A stretch of 64,000 nt of DNA. Origin: Hymenolepis diminuta (lineage: Eukaryota; Platyhelminthes; Cestoda; Cyclophyllidea; Hymenolepididae). Numbering within the stretch: position 1 is the first letter of the stretch; every line of letters begins with the position of its first letter. The stretch lies in assembly GCA_900708905.1 (NCBI GenBank), contig CAADRB010000024.1, forward strand, positions 2,291,372-2,355,371. Reading direction: 5' to 3'. Positions 24,101-35,600 of the stretch are shown one piece after another. The translations under genes were made by a program, and so were the position numbers. The notes under the pieces were generated by a model. That model was not told the DNA's origin. It was given only the letters and a program-made list of their open reading frames with translations, and did not search any database.

Positions 24101-27100
24101 ATATTTCGCAGTTTAAAACGATTCGCGCCCAGGATAATCAGATGTCAAAATCTAGATGCTAAGTTTTGTATTGACTTGGTATCAGAGTTTCAATTCACTT
24201 AAAACTGATGATCGGTATGCATTGATTAACGGAACAATGTAAAACGACACTTACACTAAGGGATTGTTGAACTGCCTCATTCATGACAAGTTCGGCCTCA
24301 TTTGAGAGCATTTCACGAAGATGGGAAAATAGTGGAAAGTTCTCAAAATTAGGAGTGGCATGATCGCTCTCAAATCCGCCATTAATAGTGTTAGGCTGAC
24401 GAGATCTAGACGTTTGAGGGGCAAACACGTCAGAAGGAGAATCGGTTGTCGTATTCGGCGTACTGCTGTTGCTTCCAGTTTCCATACTCCGGAGACGTAT
24501 GCTGCGCCGGCGCTCCGTGACAATAATTTTGGAGAAAGTTGGACCACCAGCGTTCGATGAAATGCTTCCATGGTGACCTGACGTCTTCAGCCATCCGGGA
24601 GTGAGGTAATGGGCTAGATATGTGCAGAAACCTGCTTCCCAGATTGCCGGAATGAGATGTTGGGAGGCCAACTAAAGACGGTGATGAAATATATCGATAA
24701 TTGAAGATAATTGTAAAATACTTAATAATAAATCCAAGATATGTACTTATTTCTTGTTTCTTTTGGAAAGATAAAAATAGTAATGATTTAATATTATGTT
24801 TCGTACTTTGCTCAAAATATAGCTTTTATTATAGGGAGAATTGAACTGTGATGATTGTAGCTGGGTATATCTCCGATCCTAACTTCCGTTGTGCCTTCAT
24901 TTTCGTCTGTGCGCTAGCGAGTGCTTTCTTTTAACTGGAAAAGGCGACTGCCTGCTGGAATATCCCTAGATTTGAAGGAAAATTTGAAACGGATTTCAAA
25001 TTTGATTGAAAATTTACCAGATCTTAAAATTTGCTAGCTGAAGTAAGCCCCAAGGCGTTAGAATTAACTCAGCTTCAATGAGCACTTACTATCAAGATTC
25101 ACTCTCATTTCGAAGAAGAATTATTGAATGGAACACTCACTTAATTGGATGAATTCTTTATATTTATAAGAAACGAAATCCTATCTATGTTTGATATTCT
25201 TCTAACACCAAATAAACACCACTTCAGTATCGACAAGAAGAATACAACTTATTGATCCGGTATTTCAACATTAATGAGATATGGTAAAAGAGCCCTTATA
25301 ATCGGGAGTTTCTTTCAAGTTGACCCAAATAGCTTTAAAATTAGCATGAATCAATCACTGAATAGGAAGCTAAAAATGAAAGATTTTATAAATAAAATTA
25401 AAAAATTGAAGCTTCCCAGTTGATTCCCAGTAAATTCATTTTGAGCGTTTCACGTAGGTGGATGTCGAAATTCTTAAGAGAATGCTACTGAGTGAAAATT
25501 TTCACTAAAATTTTCTTCTTTTCTCCCCTGTTGAGTACAAACGTAATCCGTTGCTGACTGACTAACAATAATGAGGAAAGGGAATTTTCAGTGCAAAAAT
25601 ACTTTTCCCAACAAACTGAAAACGATGTAAACGCCTATTAAATCTTGGGGTACCTTAACTCTAAATACAGTCTGTGGTTAATATCTCTTAACTAACGCCC
25701 TAAGAGAAAAAAATCAGACAGCCACAAGTTTCCCAAGCAAAATTTGTCTCTCAGTTTAGAAAATCTCAATAAAGGATAAAATTGTCAAAACACTTTATCT
25801 CAACTGGTCCTCTGTAACAAGCAATGAAAATTCTGGATTCAATTGTGCAGATCTCTATTCTCTCTCTCACCCACTTTAAGACCTCTTAGCAACATCGGCA
25901 GTTAATGGATAAATATTCACGAAAATAAAATGAATTTGGTTTTTGTTTGTTTAGGTGAACGTTTCCTCGAATAAGACCTTTGTTCAAGCGATGATACCCG
26001 CTGAATCGATGCGAGGATGAATTCTGATATTTTATTGCTAACGCTTCTACAAAACCAAAGATCTTCTCTCACATATGAAAACGCAGATACCTGAGCAATA
26101 GACCAGGGAAACAGTCAATGGATGAGACAAGGAATGGTAAATAGAAAAAGGGGTTGGTAAGTAGTTAGTATATCCATGCGCTTTATCATACACACAGGTC
26201 ATTTTATTGTCTAAGCAACAATGATCCCGCAGGAAATGAAAGGATATGACAAACTTCGCTATTTTCACGAAGTATGGTGATAAAACAGGAAGAGTTGAAC
26301 ATTATTCATTAATTGAGAACATTGAATACTTAAGGCAATGAATTCAGTAGTACATACAGTGTTTAAAAAATCTCGTATTTATTCACCATTCTACAATAGC
26401 AAATCATGGGAAATTCTCTTACAATGTAACCCAAACAGATCAACCCCTTTTCTATTAAAATTAATCTAATTTATTTTAAAATCTGAATAAAATGATCGAA
26501 TAACTGACCAATAAATTCACTTACATTAATTCTTATTCTGAGAATTATTTACCGAACTTATTTCACTAATAACTCAAACTTAAGATAGCGATTTACCAAG
26601 GTACTATCTTAATAAAATAGAATTTTTTAAATGAGTAGTATGTGATTTAATAAACATCTTTAAATGAATGTTTAATTTAATAGGATTTGTCATTATTTGA
26701 GTATATGTACAGAAAAATTGTTTCCCACGAGCGCTTTATCTGGATAATCTCACAAATTATTTGCCCTTCAATGCAAATTAACTGGAAATTGGAGGGACGA
26801 GGCACCAGGATAATGCCTTGTTATTAATGTAGTCTAAGTGTTGAGAAACCTGAAAAAATTATGAACCCCGTTGAGCAAATTCGTGCTCTAGCCTTCAAAG
26901 AGATGTGTGCGCATATACCCATTTATTCCTTCTTTTGAGAATAAACTCTCTTAGAGTGCTTTAACTTAATAAAATACGGAAATAGGTGATTCAACCACCA
27001 CACTTCAGCCCTTAAGTTTGAGTTCTGGCATTACGCAATAGAGGTCAGCCTTATTTTCCTGCGGCAACAAAACTGCGCGATAACTCATTTTGTCCGTGAA

Positions 27101-30100
27101 AGGAATCCGGCATTTAATTGAAAAAAAAAGATCACGAAAAAATTATGGAAATTTTGTTAAGGTGATATTTATCACGGAAATAGGTAATTAATATCATGTG
27201 GTGGTGTGGGATTAGGGGTACAATCATAACACAACATTAGGATAATTTCTTGAGACCATGCAATCGTTAATTAAATCTATTAGAATTAGAAAAAGCAGAA
27301 AAAAATTGGAGAAAAAGAAGTCGCTGAAGGTCCTGACCACTAATTAGATAATAACAACCACTGACGTTAGTCATTTCGGCCATCTATCGTAAGCTGCTGG
27401 GTATCAAATCCGAATAGCTATAGCGCCTGTTTATTCAAGCTTATCCATTCATATAAACCATTGTGCTACTGCACTACTTAAATGGGTTGACGGTGATTTC
27501 AATAAAAAGATCCTGCCCAATTTGGGAATCTTTTCTAAATGAAGTTCAACCCTCTTTCATTTAACAGTTCTGATCATTTAGGTTGTAGAGTTACTGATTT
27601 CATATCAAAATTTAGGACTCAATCACTTGATTCGATTTCTTTTTCTGACTCACTTTATTTTAATACTCCATTGCAGTAATAAATAATGCATCAAATGTAC
27701 TTTATTTAGCGGTCATCCGAACCTGTGGAAGTCTTATTATACACGCTTCATTTATGAATGTGCTAGGAACAAATGACTTGAGTGAAAGGATGGTATCCAA
27801 GAGCTTCTCCGGTAAAAATCTTTCGTTTCATCAAAAGCCAATGTGAACACTTGTGTTTGGTCACTCTAACCCCTGAGATCGCACCAACAAGCATCGATTT
27901 CAAGGATATGGAACAAGACGAATACGCGTTCCTATAATTTGATTATGGGCCTTGCATTGGAATGAACTCAAATTTTTAACAGGACTTATAAATCGATTTA
28001 TGAGTTATCTGTACATGTGCTCGATAAATTAGAAGGCGAGATCTGAAAGACCGTCAGCGGCAAAAGATCAAAGACCAACTCCAAACACATGCCTGAAAAT
28101 AATCGAAAGTTTAATAAAATTCTTCCCTTTTAATTAACCTTTGTATTTAAATAACTGAAAATAAAGGAAAACAATGCAGGGAATTTTCATTTTAATCTAC
28201 TTTTTACTTCCGCCTTAAAAATGTAGAAGAAAATGCGGACCTAGTTTTACTGCACTTTTTGGTGTGAAATGGGCACGCAGTTCACAAAGCGTCGTGGCGG
28301 AAAGTACAATCAAATCATCCATTAGGGCGCTAAAGTACGTACTATCGGCTAGTTGGATGACTGACCTAAATGACCATAAAGAGGTCAGTTCAGCCTGAAA
28401 GCAAGATTCAAATCTCTAATCGGATCTCGCGATATCATCCAAGCATGCATAAAATCTATTTTGTCAAATAATTGAATTTTGAACTGTTACTAATGCATTT
28501 GGGAAAACAAATTTAATTTTTGATTCCAGATTCTTTCCAAAGCCTCTCATATTTTCTCTTAAAATACCTAGAAACTAAATCACTTTCTTCTAAATTAAAA
28601 TGTTAATTTACTTACTTTGTTTTTCTCATTGCTTATTCTCAGATTATAGAAAAATAGGTGTAAAATAGCAGGCTGAACGACCCAATAGAAAGCCAGTATA
28701 AGTTGCTCAACCGGAAATGTCATTAGTTTCTGATATAATGAAAAAAGAATGAATATTATGGGGAGGGAGAACCAATAAGTGATGAGTACTGAAACAGAGC
28801 ATTGATTGAACTAAGTAGCATACTAAAATCGGTATTACCGATTTTACAAAATTGGATTGTCGAGGGAAAAGAGAACATGTCCTCTCAGAGGTTTAACAAT
28901 TACTTGGTAGGAAGTTAATTTGGCCATAAAGAGATAGAAAAGGTTTATATTAGGAAATTAGGGATTAATTTATCCACCGGTGGCATAAATTAGACAAAAC
29001 ATAAAACTGCCAGTCGCTTCATAGGTGTTCCCAAGGTCTTGAGGATTTACGTACTACGAAAAATGCATTTTCTCATGAGGCTAAGACCTGAATCTAGGCT
29101 AAGAACCGAAAGCAAATTAGCGACCTTGGGAATCGGTGTATTTTGTTTGAATGGGACTCAACAAACACTTCAAATTGGGTAATTCAAATTACTTAAACAG
29201 CGAGTTGGTGTTTAAGTTACGGGATAAAGTACTAATGATATTATCTATTTCACCGATCGACGAATAATAAAAACGAAGAGGATATATCTTAGTCCCTAGT
29301 TCATTTGCATATGCAAAGAAACGACTCTTCGTTTGTACGAAAAAAGGAACGTTTTCGTAATTAGAATTAACTCAGCTACCTTCACCCTCATGGGAGTGAA
29401 TCGGGTGCACATATATAAGTAATATATACATAACAGTAATTAGAATTTTATTTAAATTATAACATTTCATCCTCCATAATTAAGTATTTTTAAATGATAT
29501 TTCATATTAAAAATAGATCAAATTTCTTTTAAATAAGCAGATAAGGCAGTTGTCGACCAGGAAATCCTCCTGATGTTGCATTAATTATAAATTTAATTCC
29601 AGAATAAATATTGATTTTGAAATATTGAAATTTGTAAGATCAAATTTTTGTTTTAACAGATTCAATTGATATCATTTTAGAGAGTCAATTAGTGTAAAAT
29701 GATTGAATGTAATTGAATTGGGTAATCAAATGTGATGAAAGCCGATAGGCATGCTCTTGAAATTATGAGAGAAACGGTTACATTGGTTACGCCGATGATT
29801 TCGTCATGGGAATTTGCGAAGAGATATACATGCAAATTGGTGCCATATCAACAAAGCCACCAAATAATTAATGACCAAATTCTCCATACACTGAAGTCTA
29901 ACCTCTTTGTGAAGTACCATGCTTTGTAATGTAAAACGGTATCACGCCAAGTTAATGATGGAGCTATTCCAGTTGAGAGTTGCCAAATCATTATGACATC
30001 TTGAAAACTCTGGAGTGCAAGTGTACGGATGACGAGAATGAAAACAAAAACCCAGGTCCTAACGCTAATTACAAGATTTTCTCCACAGATAATGCAAACT

Positions 30101-32624
30101 AACTCGGTAATCTAATTCACTTCAAGGTGGATTTTTGTTTACTTTGGAGAAGATGGATTTTCGCATTACTTATTCAACAAAGACCTCATTGAAAATTGTA
30201 AGAAAAAGACAACTGAATGTGAGATTTCTCCAATCTACTAAGGACGAACATTAATTAAGTTAGTTGCGCTTAGGTTTGGGAGAAATAAAGGATATTTCCA
30301 TGACCTTACTTCCCACGATTTTGGGGAAGGTTTTACGTACCTTAAATGTACTAAACGGAGTAACGAAACTTCCCATAAAATTACTGTCAATTTCCGCCAT
30401 AACCTCCACGCTTAATGTAATTCTTCTCGCATATTAATTAATTGAAAAAAGTTTTCTATCTCAAAATCAAACCAAATCTATGCAATTTTAACACAAAATT
30501 CGGCGACTTTGTTTTACACACCTAAAATCACACGCAAAATATCAAAATTCTAGGTGTCCGTGTTTTAGAAACGACGAAAAATGGTCATTCTGAGCATTTC
30601 TGTGCTTGAAGGAGTTCAAAATACGACTCAATAACACTTCAAGTTGTCTTTGAAATGGAAAGAAATAACTTCCGAAAAGACGCGTCGCAAGATACGGAGA
30701 ATAAGGAATAAGTCAGCTATAGAATATCTGTGTGTATATCATATATATATATATATATATATGTGTTGTGTGTGTGTGTGTGTGTGGTAATTAACATCGA
30801 AAAAATGTGAATTTGTGCACTTAGCAAATGTAGAAGAAACAAAATTTGAGTTAACTTAAGAGAAATCTCTCAAAAATATGATTCATTATAAAAGAAAGAG
30901 AAGATAAAATCTATTCACTGAAAATTGCTCCTAATTATTTGATTAATAGAAACCTTTTTAATGAGAGGTATAAATTTCCAGACCCAGCACTTTCTCAGCT
31001 GGATTTCCTAGCTAATAATTAATTCAATTTATAATCCAATTTGGGGATAAATTATTAGTGATTTCATCGATAATTGCCATTTTTCTGACGACGAAAATTT
31101 ATTTTTAATATTTAAAACAAAATAATTACCTTATTTAGGTTGTCCAGCTCCCTTGTCAATGCATGACTAATCGCCTTGACAACGCCATCCTCACCGGCTC
31201 CGGTATCAACTCCATATTTGACAAGTGATCTAAGAAGATGAGCAAAACATCCAGCAGAAACCCCAACATCCGGAAGAATTCCACCGTTTTCGCCCCAATT
31301 CGGATCCCTGCTTCGAGTTGAAATCCTTGGAAAAAGAACTCCAATGACTGATTCCACATCAGCAACGCTTGGAAATACGCTGGATCCTCCAGGATTACTA
31401 GAATTTGAGTTTTTCCGCACCAAAGCATCAATTCTAGCTGTTCTTGCTGCAGAACGGGAACCGTTTACCCCAATTGGAGGTTTAGTTGATGGTAGCTGAG
31501 GAAGAGTCAAAAATCCAAGAGACAACTTGTGTTCGGGAACAGTTTCCGAGTCCTTGTAGATGAACACATAGGTGAGATTCTGTGATTCAACTCTCAGTAT
31601 ATCTCCAGGTTCAAGACATCGATTAACTGGAAAATTGTAACAGTCTGTTAGAGTCTCCCAATTGAGGGTAATTGTCAAAGGATTGTAAGGCTGAATCGCA
31701 TTGAACGTAGAAACCACCGACATCCAGACAGATTTCGTCTTTGACTCAAATCTGATTGGAGCTTTTGAGGATGAATATCCGTTTCCATTGATGATGACAT
31801 TTCCTCTACTATTCTTCTCTTCGGGCCAGAGATGAAGTCGAATGTCATCACGTTCTGATGTTCCCATAGTTATTGCGTTTAGTTTTCCACGACAAATATT
31901 GTAAAAAGAATGTATTATCAGATCTTTTTCAGGTCTACTGCCTTTTATCAGAAGAAGGAAGGGACAATAAGGAGCAACACATACATTCCCAATAGTTCTT
32001 GGGCTGGCTTTTCTCAGAAATGAAGCGCTTCTTGCTCTTTGTTGTGGAATGGGAGAGTCAGTACCGTTTGGTGGGGAAGCAGAATACTTTCTGAGCTCCA
32101 ATCGACGACATAGGCCAGGGGCTGGTGCCATTAGAGAAAAGACCTCCATAAGATTGACATTCGTAGGAAGAGATCGTGCACTTAATTCATTAAATGTCTC
32201 TCCTGGATCGACAACCACATTGGCCTCATTGATAGCCTTTGAATTTGCCGGTAGCCTTCCGATAACTTCGTATAGGGTACACATATCCATCACATACTCT
32301 CCTTCCTTTTCTAGTAAAATAAGAACTTTGGCAACACAATTTGCTACTGTGTCATCATTTTGAACAAAGACGGTCTTAAAAATAGCAGAGGGACATACAC
32401 TGCCGCAGTAGACACGAATATATCGACCCACTTTCCCGGAAACCTGCTCAAGTTCAGTAATCGATAATTCACGACCTTGACCTGGTATGCTTTTGGGTAC
32501 TGTAATTGGGGAGTTCTTTTTTCCGAGACCGGCTTGAGATTGAGAACTTGAGAAGATCCGCTTTAGTCGACCAGTGGCTGAAGGTGGACGTCTTGTATCT
32601 ATTACTGACATTTGCGGTTTGTTG
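12056..32624 (-). CDS. RADIL: RADIL-like Rap GTPase effector (RA, FHA-like, DIL, PDZ), 3' end missing
   Basis: Ten exons on the minus strand: 32624-31130, 24671-24255, 19748-19184, 16691-16528, 14756-14612, 14536-14369, 14290-14001, 13549-12881, 12192-12056 and at least one unfound terminal exon. (Nine are placed.) All joins keep phase. From the ATG at 32611 about 1345 residues are read: Ras-association domain about 62-177 (ending CRRLELRKYS), FHA-like region about 215-355 (opening CPFLLLIKGSRPEKD), DIL region about 430-930, low-complexity linker, and PDZ from about 1290. This order is specific to RADIL; RASIP1 lacks the PDZ and afadin differs in order. Known family role: binds active Rap1 and links it to integrin adhesion and cell migration at the plasma membrane and along microtubules. 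Human RADIL is about 1075 residues, so this one is longer, mainly through linkers. The start may be non-unique because 5' UTR exons are not placed. Confidence 0.85.
12193..12880 (-). other. RADIL intron between the two PDZ exons
   Basis: AT-rich 688-base intron. No exon or repeat was recognised. The 63-codon plus-strand frame at 12243-12434 has no support. Confidence 0.6.
12881..13549 (-). CDS. RADIL: RADIL-like exon, linker and first PDZ strands
   Basis: Acceptor TTAATTTAG, donor GTAAAT, 223 codons. It is an Arg/Gly/Ser-rich linker, then AVMNVILEKIATETYGMKF and VEGH, the first strand and carboxylate-binding loop region of a PDZ domain (GMxF in place of the usual GLGF). Confidence 0.82.
14001..14290 (-). 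CDS. RADIL: RADIL-like exon, disordered linker
   Basis: Acceptor GTTACTTTCAG, donor GTGAGT, 290 nt. Begins AERHQPFRWNTLIKTYPPPG and continues as Ser/Asp/Arg-rich sequence. Confidence 0.75.
14369..14536 (-). CDS. RADIL: RADIL-like exon, linker
   Basis: Acceptor TTCTGTAG, donor GTAAGT, 168 nt. Encodes VNEYVRIWQESERLYV and a Pro-rich stretch (MEPIYRPPDLATLF). No named domain; it joins the DIL region to the disordered linker. Confidence 0.75.
14612..14756 (-). CDS. RADIL: RADIL-like exon, end of DIL region
   Basis: Acceptor TCATTTCAG, donor GTGAGT, 145 nt, phase 1 end. SWIELRNARPNIPPSLLFF resembles the closing W-x-x-LR-x-x-x-P-x-L-x-x-x-LL pattern of RADIL and RASIP1 DIL domains. Confidence 0.8.
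14757..16527 (-). other. RADIL intron with a SINE copy
   Basis: Contains a plus-strand tRNA-derived repeat at about 14970-15200. The minus-strand 89-codon frame at 15444-15713 is rejected as an exon because the flanking exons join in phase into a continuous DIL sequence without it. Confidence 0.55.
14970..15200 (+). repeat. tRNA-derived SINE, copy A
   Basis: A-box-like GGTGGCGCAGTGG at about 14980-14992 and B-box-like GAGTTCAATGCC at about 15007-15018 form a tRNA-like head. The body contains AATGGCCAACCGTGCTGG, AATAAAGGGGATGGCAGAATTCGAG and CCCGATGAGTGTTTGAAAAAG in pieces, and the tail is TATTATTATTGTTAATTATT. The same body is recognised at several other places in the window in both orientations. 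Confidence 0.65.
16528..16691 (-). CDS. RADIL: RADIL-like exon, DIL core helices
   Basis: Acceptor CCTTTTCAG, donor GTATGT. It encodes LLINWETGTQLLNLVKALRK and the following WMHNAGV with ALQLLNEFSRLM. This is a good match to the end of DIL domains, where a V-x-K-W pattern precedes the last helices. Confidence 0.82.
16870..17015 (+). repeat. tRNA-derived SINE, copy B (body)
   Basis: AATGGCCAACTGCATTGG, then GATAAAGGCGGAGTGACAGA, then GTTCGAGTTTCTCATCGGAG, then GAGCGTTTGAAAACG lie in the same order and spacing as in copy A. Confidence 0.6.
17945..18012 (-). repeat. tRNA-derived SINE, copy C (fragment)
   Basis: On the minus strand, AACTTCGAGTTTCTCACC followed by AGGGAGATTAATGGATGG matches the middle of copies A and B. 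Confidence 0.5.
19184..19748 (-). CDS. RADIL: RADIL-like exon, DIL region part 2 with acidic insert
   Basis: Acceptor TTTATTTAG, donor GTAAGT, 565 nt ending in phase 1. Helical segments at both ends (TKLCRLFGVAS; FLVGLTKLIIEDFV) enclose a polar Ser/Asp/Gly-rich loop of about 100 residues that is likely disordered. Confidence 0.82.
19749..24254 (-). other. RADIL intron, 4.5 kb
   Basis: Mostly AT-rich without recognised exons. A GC-richer island near 20165-20290 with a minus-strand CCAAT box is described as a finding. Other open frames are short and unsupported. Confidence 0.5.
24255..24671 (-). CDS. RADIL: RADIL-like exon, DIL region part 1
   Basis: Acceptor GTCTTTAG, donor GTAAGT, 139 codons, phase 0 at both ends. 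It opens with LASQHLIPAIWEAGF, continuing the helical DIL region, then carries a Ser/Thr/Asn-rich insert and closes with another helix (LREMLSNEAELVMNEAVQQS). Confidence 0.8.
28335..28440 (+). repeat. Possible SINE fragment, copy D
   Basis: ATAAAGAGGTCAGTTCAGCC followed by AGATTCAAATCTCTAATCGG resembles the copy B body in order. It is more diverged than the other copies. Confidence 0.35.
30738..30787. repeat. Compound microsatellite (TA)n(TG)n
   Basis: About 22 bases of alternating AT followed by GTGT repeats of similar length. Likely polymorphic in length. Confidence 0.9.
31130..32624 (-). CDS. RADIL: RADIL-like exon with start codon, RA and FHA-like domains
   Basis: The acceptor at 32625-32626 follows a strong pyrimidine tract, so the exon starts at 32624 and the first in-frame ATG is 32611-32609 (MSVIDTRRPP). 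It encodes 494 residues: a basic Ser-rich N-terminus, the RA domain (about 62-177), a linker, the FHA-like region (about 215-355), and the beginning of the DIL region (VLFPRISTRSRDPNW). The donor is GTAATT, phase 0. The frame runs on upstream through the pyrimidine tract as a false signal-peptide-like stretch. Confidence 0.88.
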
Positions 32625-35600
32625 CTACCAGAAAAGAGGTGAAGAAAGAAAACGAAGAGAATAAAATGTAGCAAGACTTCTGATGTGTATTTCTTGCTCT
32701 ACTCAGACAAAATGAGGGCACTACAAGCGTGCGGATTCAAGCACCAAAATTGTGCACACTACGAGTGGAGTTCAGGTGCAGACATGTGCCACAATCTCAT
32801 TGGTCGAGGTTATTCGAATGCTTATTGGTGGAGGGAGATGACCGCTCAGCGAATTAGCAATGTAGAAACTGTAAATTGAGGTTGTTTACTTCATTTGATA
32901 GATGGATACTTCTAACATGACAAGGAAAGACAGGAAAATGCAAGCAATAATGAGAGCCATTTACTCACATGTTATTCACTGTGTACTTTATAAATAGATA
33001 AAATCATAATGGTTAAGGATTACCACGAAAGCAATATCAGAGAATTTCTCCAATCCGAGGTCGACATTAACTAATGTTTATTAAAAATTTAATTATGTTT
33101 AAATAAAGTTAATGAGAAAACTAGCTTAAGAAATATTCAAAGCCAGAATGATGAGCCTCTATAAACCGATTAATTATTTGTTTCTACTCTTTGCAATGGA
33201 TGGAAAGAGACTTAGAAAACAGCTTTCATTAGAGTTCAGCCATTGAGCGATTTGAGAACTGATAGCGTTTCTAGTTCATTTCTATTTTATAGTCCTACTT
33301 TTTAAAAGATTTATGATATTGTAATTGCATAGATATTTCATTATTGAATTAGTCGGATCAGGTAACTAACAGGTAATTTCGTGTAAAGAATTCAAAAGGA
33401 ACAGGTAGACGTATAACTTTCCATAACGTGTTTACTGGAGGCGAAGGATATTTATATTACGGGGTTTTAGTCTATTGCGGCACAGAATCAGAGGATCACC
33501 AGCAGTATAACTAAGCCACAATGAGGCAGAGGTAAGTCTTATAGGACTTTAATTACGACGCGATTTTAAACACTTACAAAGGGTAGGAATCCTGTTTATG
33601 GGGACACGGGGTAATGGATTAAGCGTGATCGAAAGCTAAATAATGTTAGTGTGGGGACGTGGGAGAGAATTAGTCATTAGAGCTCTGGAAAATGGGGGCA
33701 AAGCGTGCGAACACATAAAGTCGAAGGAATTAGGTGTGGCTGCTTATTAAAATCTCACATCATGGTCACCAGACGTAGAACTACAATGAGTAAAAAGACA
33801 ATTTAGGTGATCGGCTTTAGACAGAGAGTGATAGTATGACCTCCAGATGGAAAGGAGTTACTTAGAGGACCTGACTGTACGAACTGGCCGGTAGGATTTG
33901 GGAAGGAGAGAGTCCGAGAGTTTTATAATGGGCATTTTGATGTATCAAATGTATACATCTCCGGTCCAGAGAAATGTAGCTTTATTTTTACCGTTTATTT
34001 TCTCATTTTTCGAAAATATTCGCAAATCTTCAGTTCATCAATGTCAATTTTTATGGTTGCGAAGATAAAAATTGCGACTTGATCCCTTTTTATCGACTGA
34101 TGCTCGTGATTATAAGTATCTACAAAGTGGTGTTGTGCAAAACTTATGAGCTGTAAACTCAACATTTAAAACTACAAAATTTTAGCTGGTAGTCCCAGTC
34201 TCATCTGGGTTTATGACAAAGAACCCCTCAAATAAGGGTGTCATATTTTCGCGCAAACAAATTTAAAATAATGAAATTTTAAGGAAGGTATGGTTAGATT
34301 GGCCTAAATGATCAAAAAATTGATCAGAATAATAAAGAGTGCAATTTATCTGAACTAATTTGAGATTGTGGAGCATAATTTTGATTCCTTTTATTCACCA
34401 TATCATTTAGACAACCGACCGGTACTATTTCGCACAATATGACTCATGATTGTGACCCCTATTGCGTTTAGAGCCATCTTATTTTTCATATAAATGCATC
34501 AGTGTCACCTTTCTAACCTTTTGGGATTTTTATTTAGAAGATTTTCTAATCCAGGAGGAAGATTATCGTGGATAACAGAAATCTTCAACACATTCCCAAA
34601 ATGTACACGTGGTAATCAAGGAGTGAGAGTAGTCCAGAATTCTATAAGAGTTGGTTATTTGTATCTTCTTACAGCCGTGAGTGGATGGATGTGACTAACA
34701 AAGGCTTATTAAATAGAGAACTGAATATGTTGCTAAAGCAAACCTATGGTTTATCAGAAGGTGGTAAATGAAATACTGAATGTTAAATATGATCAACAAT
34801 ACTGAGGCATAAAGTCAGTACTTCTTACTGATATCCGGGAATAATTAAGCTCCCATCCAGAGCTGCTGCTGAACAATTAAATTCGACATCAGGGTTAGTA
34901 GATGGTCCCAGATTACCCCAAGTAGGAGGGACGGATTGACCGCCAAGTACAAAGGCAAGGAATTAATGAAGAATAATTTATAAATATCCTTCCTCCCAAA
35001 ATATGGATATTGCGTCGTAGTGACCTAGTTAGCCTTTATAATGGGAGAGATGTAATTTGCTTACAAGCTTAAATTGATGGAAGGGATTCACTTTCTCGTT
35101 CCTTAACCGCCCTAGGATTAAGCATACTTTAAGGGTCAAAAGTCAAAAGAGATAATAATATTAAAAACTCTGTAAGAAAGAAAAAAATCCCTCATTTTGT
35201 TTAACTCCAAGGCCAGACAGGAGTATTTAATGATCCCACTTCATTTAAATACTTCACCTGCAGTAAAACTCACATTTAAACGCAACAAAATGCTGGAAAT
35301 ATTAGTGCATTTTCACCGGAGAAAAAAGCTACACTGAGAAAAACTTTTTACATATTAATTGCATATTCATTAAAACTTTTTCTTTAAAAACTACGCAAAT
35401 TTGGCTGTTACAACTGAGATATTATCAGCCCAGCCAATTAAAATTTCCTGTTTAAAAGTAAACACAAGTTCAGTTCGTGTTGGGGAGGGACGAAATTACA
35501 TGCACCGTCTCCACCACCTTGGCGACCTAATGAAATCGGGTCACGGTGGTATCTTGGGCTAAGGTCGTGTCTGATCTGTAATTGAAAAAAATGCGGAGAT

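Larger units (their letters stand above)
24672..31129 (-). other. RADIL intron, 6.5 kb
   Basis: The largest RADIL intron. Contains a microsatellite at 30738-30787 and a possible SINE trace near 28340-28440. No exon was recognised; the joined DIL sequence does not need one, but an extra small in-phase exon cannot be excluded. Confidence 0.5.

Noticed and set aside
32612..32674. Signal-peptide-like N-terminus (FILFVFFLHLF) before the RADIL start
   Set aside because: It is the translation of the pyrimidine tract before the splice acceptor at 32625; RADIL is cytosolic and the ATG at 32611 fits the family.
33480..33540. Possible spliced-leader RNA gene (exon-like sequence, ATG and GTAAGT)
   Set aside because: Known flatworm leader exons end at the ATG next to the donor; here the ATG is several bases upstream, and no Sm-site hairpin structure was recognised.
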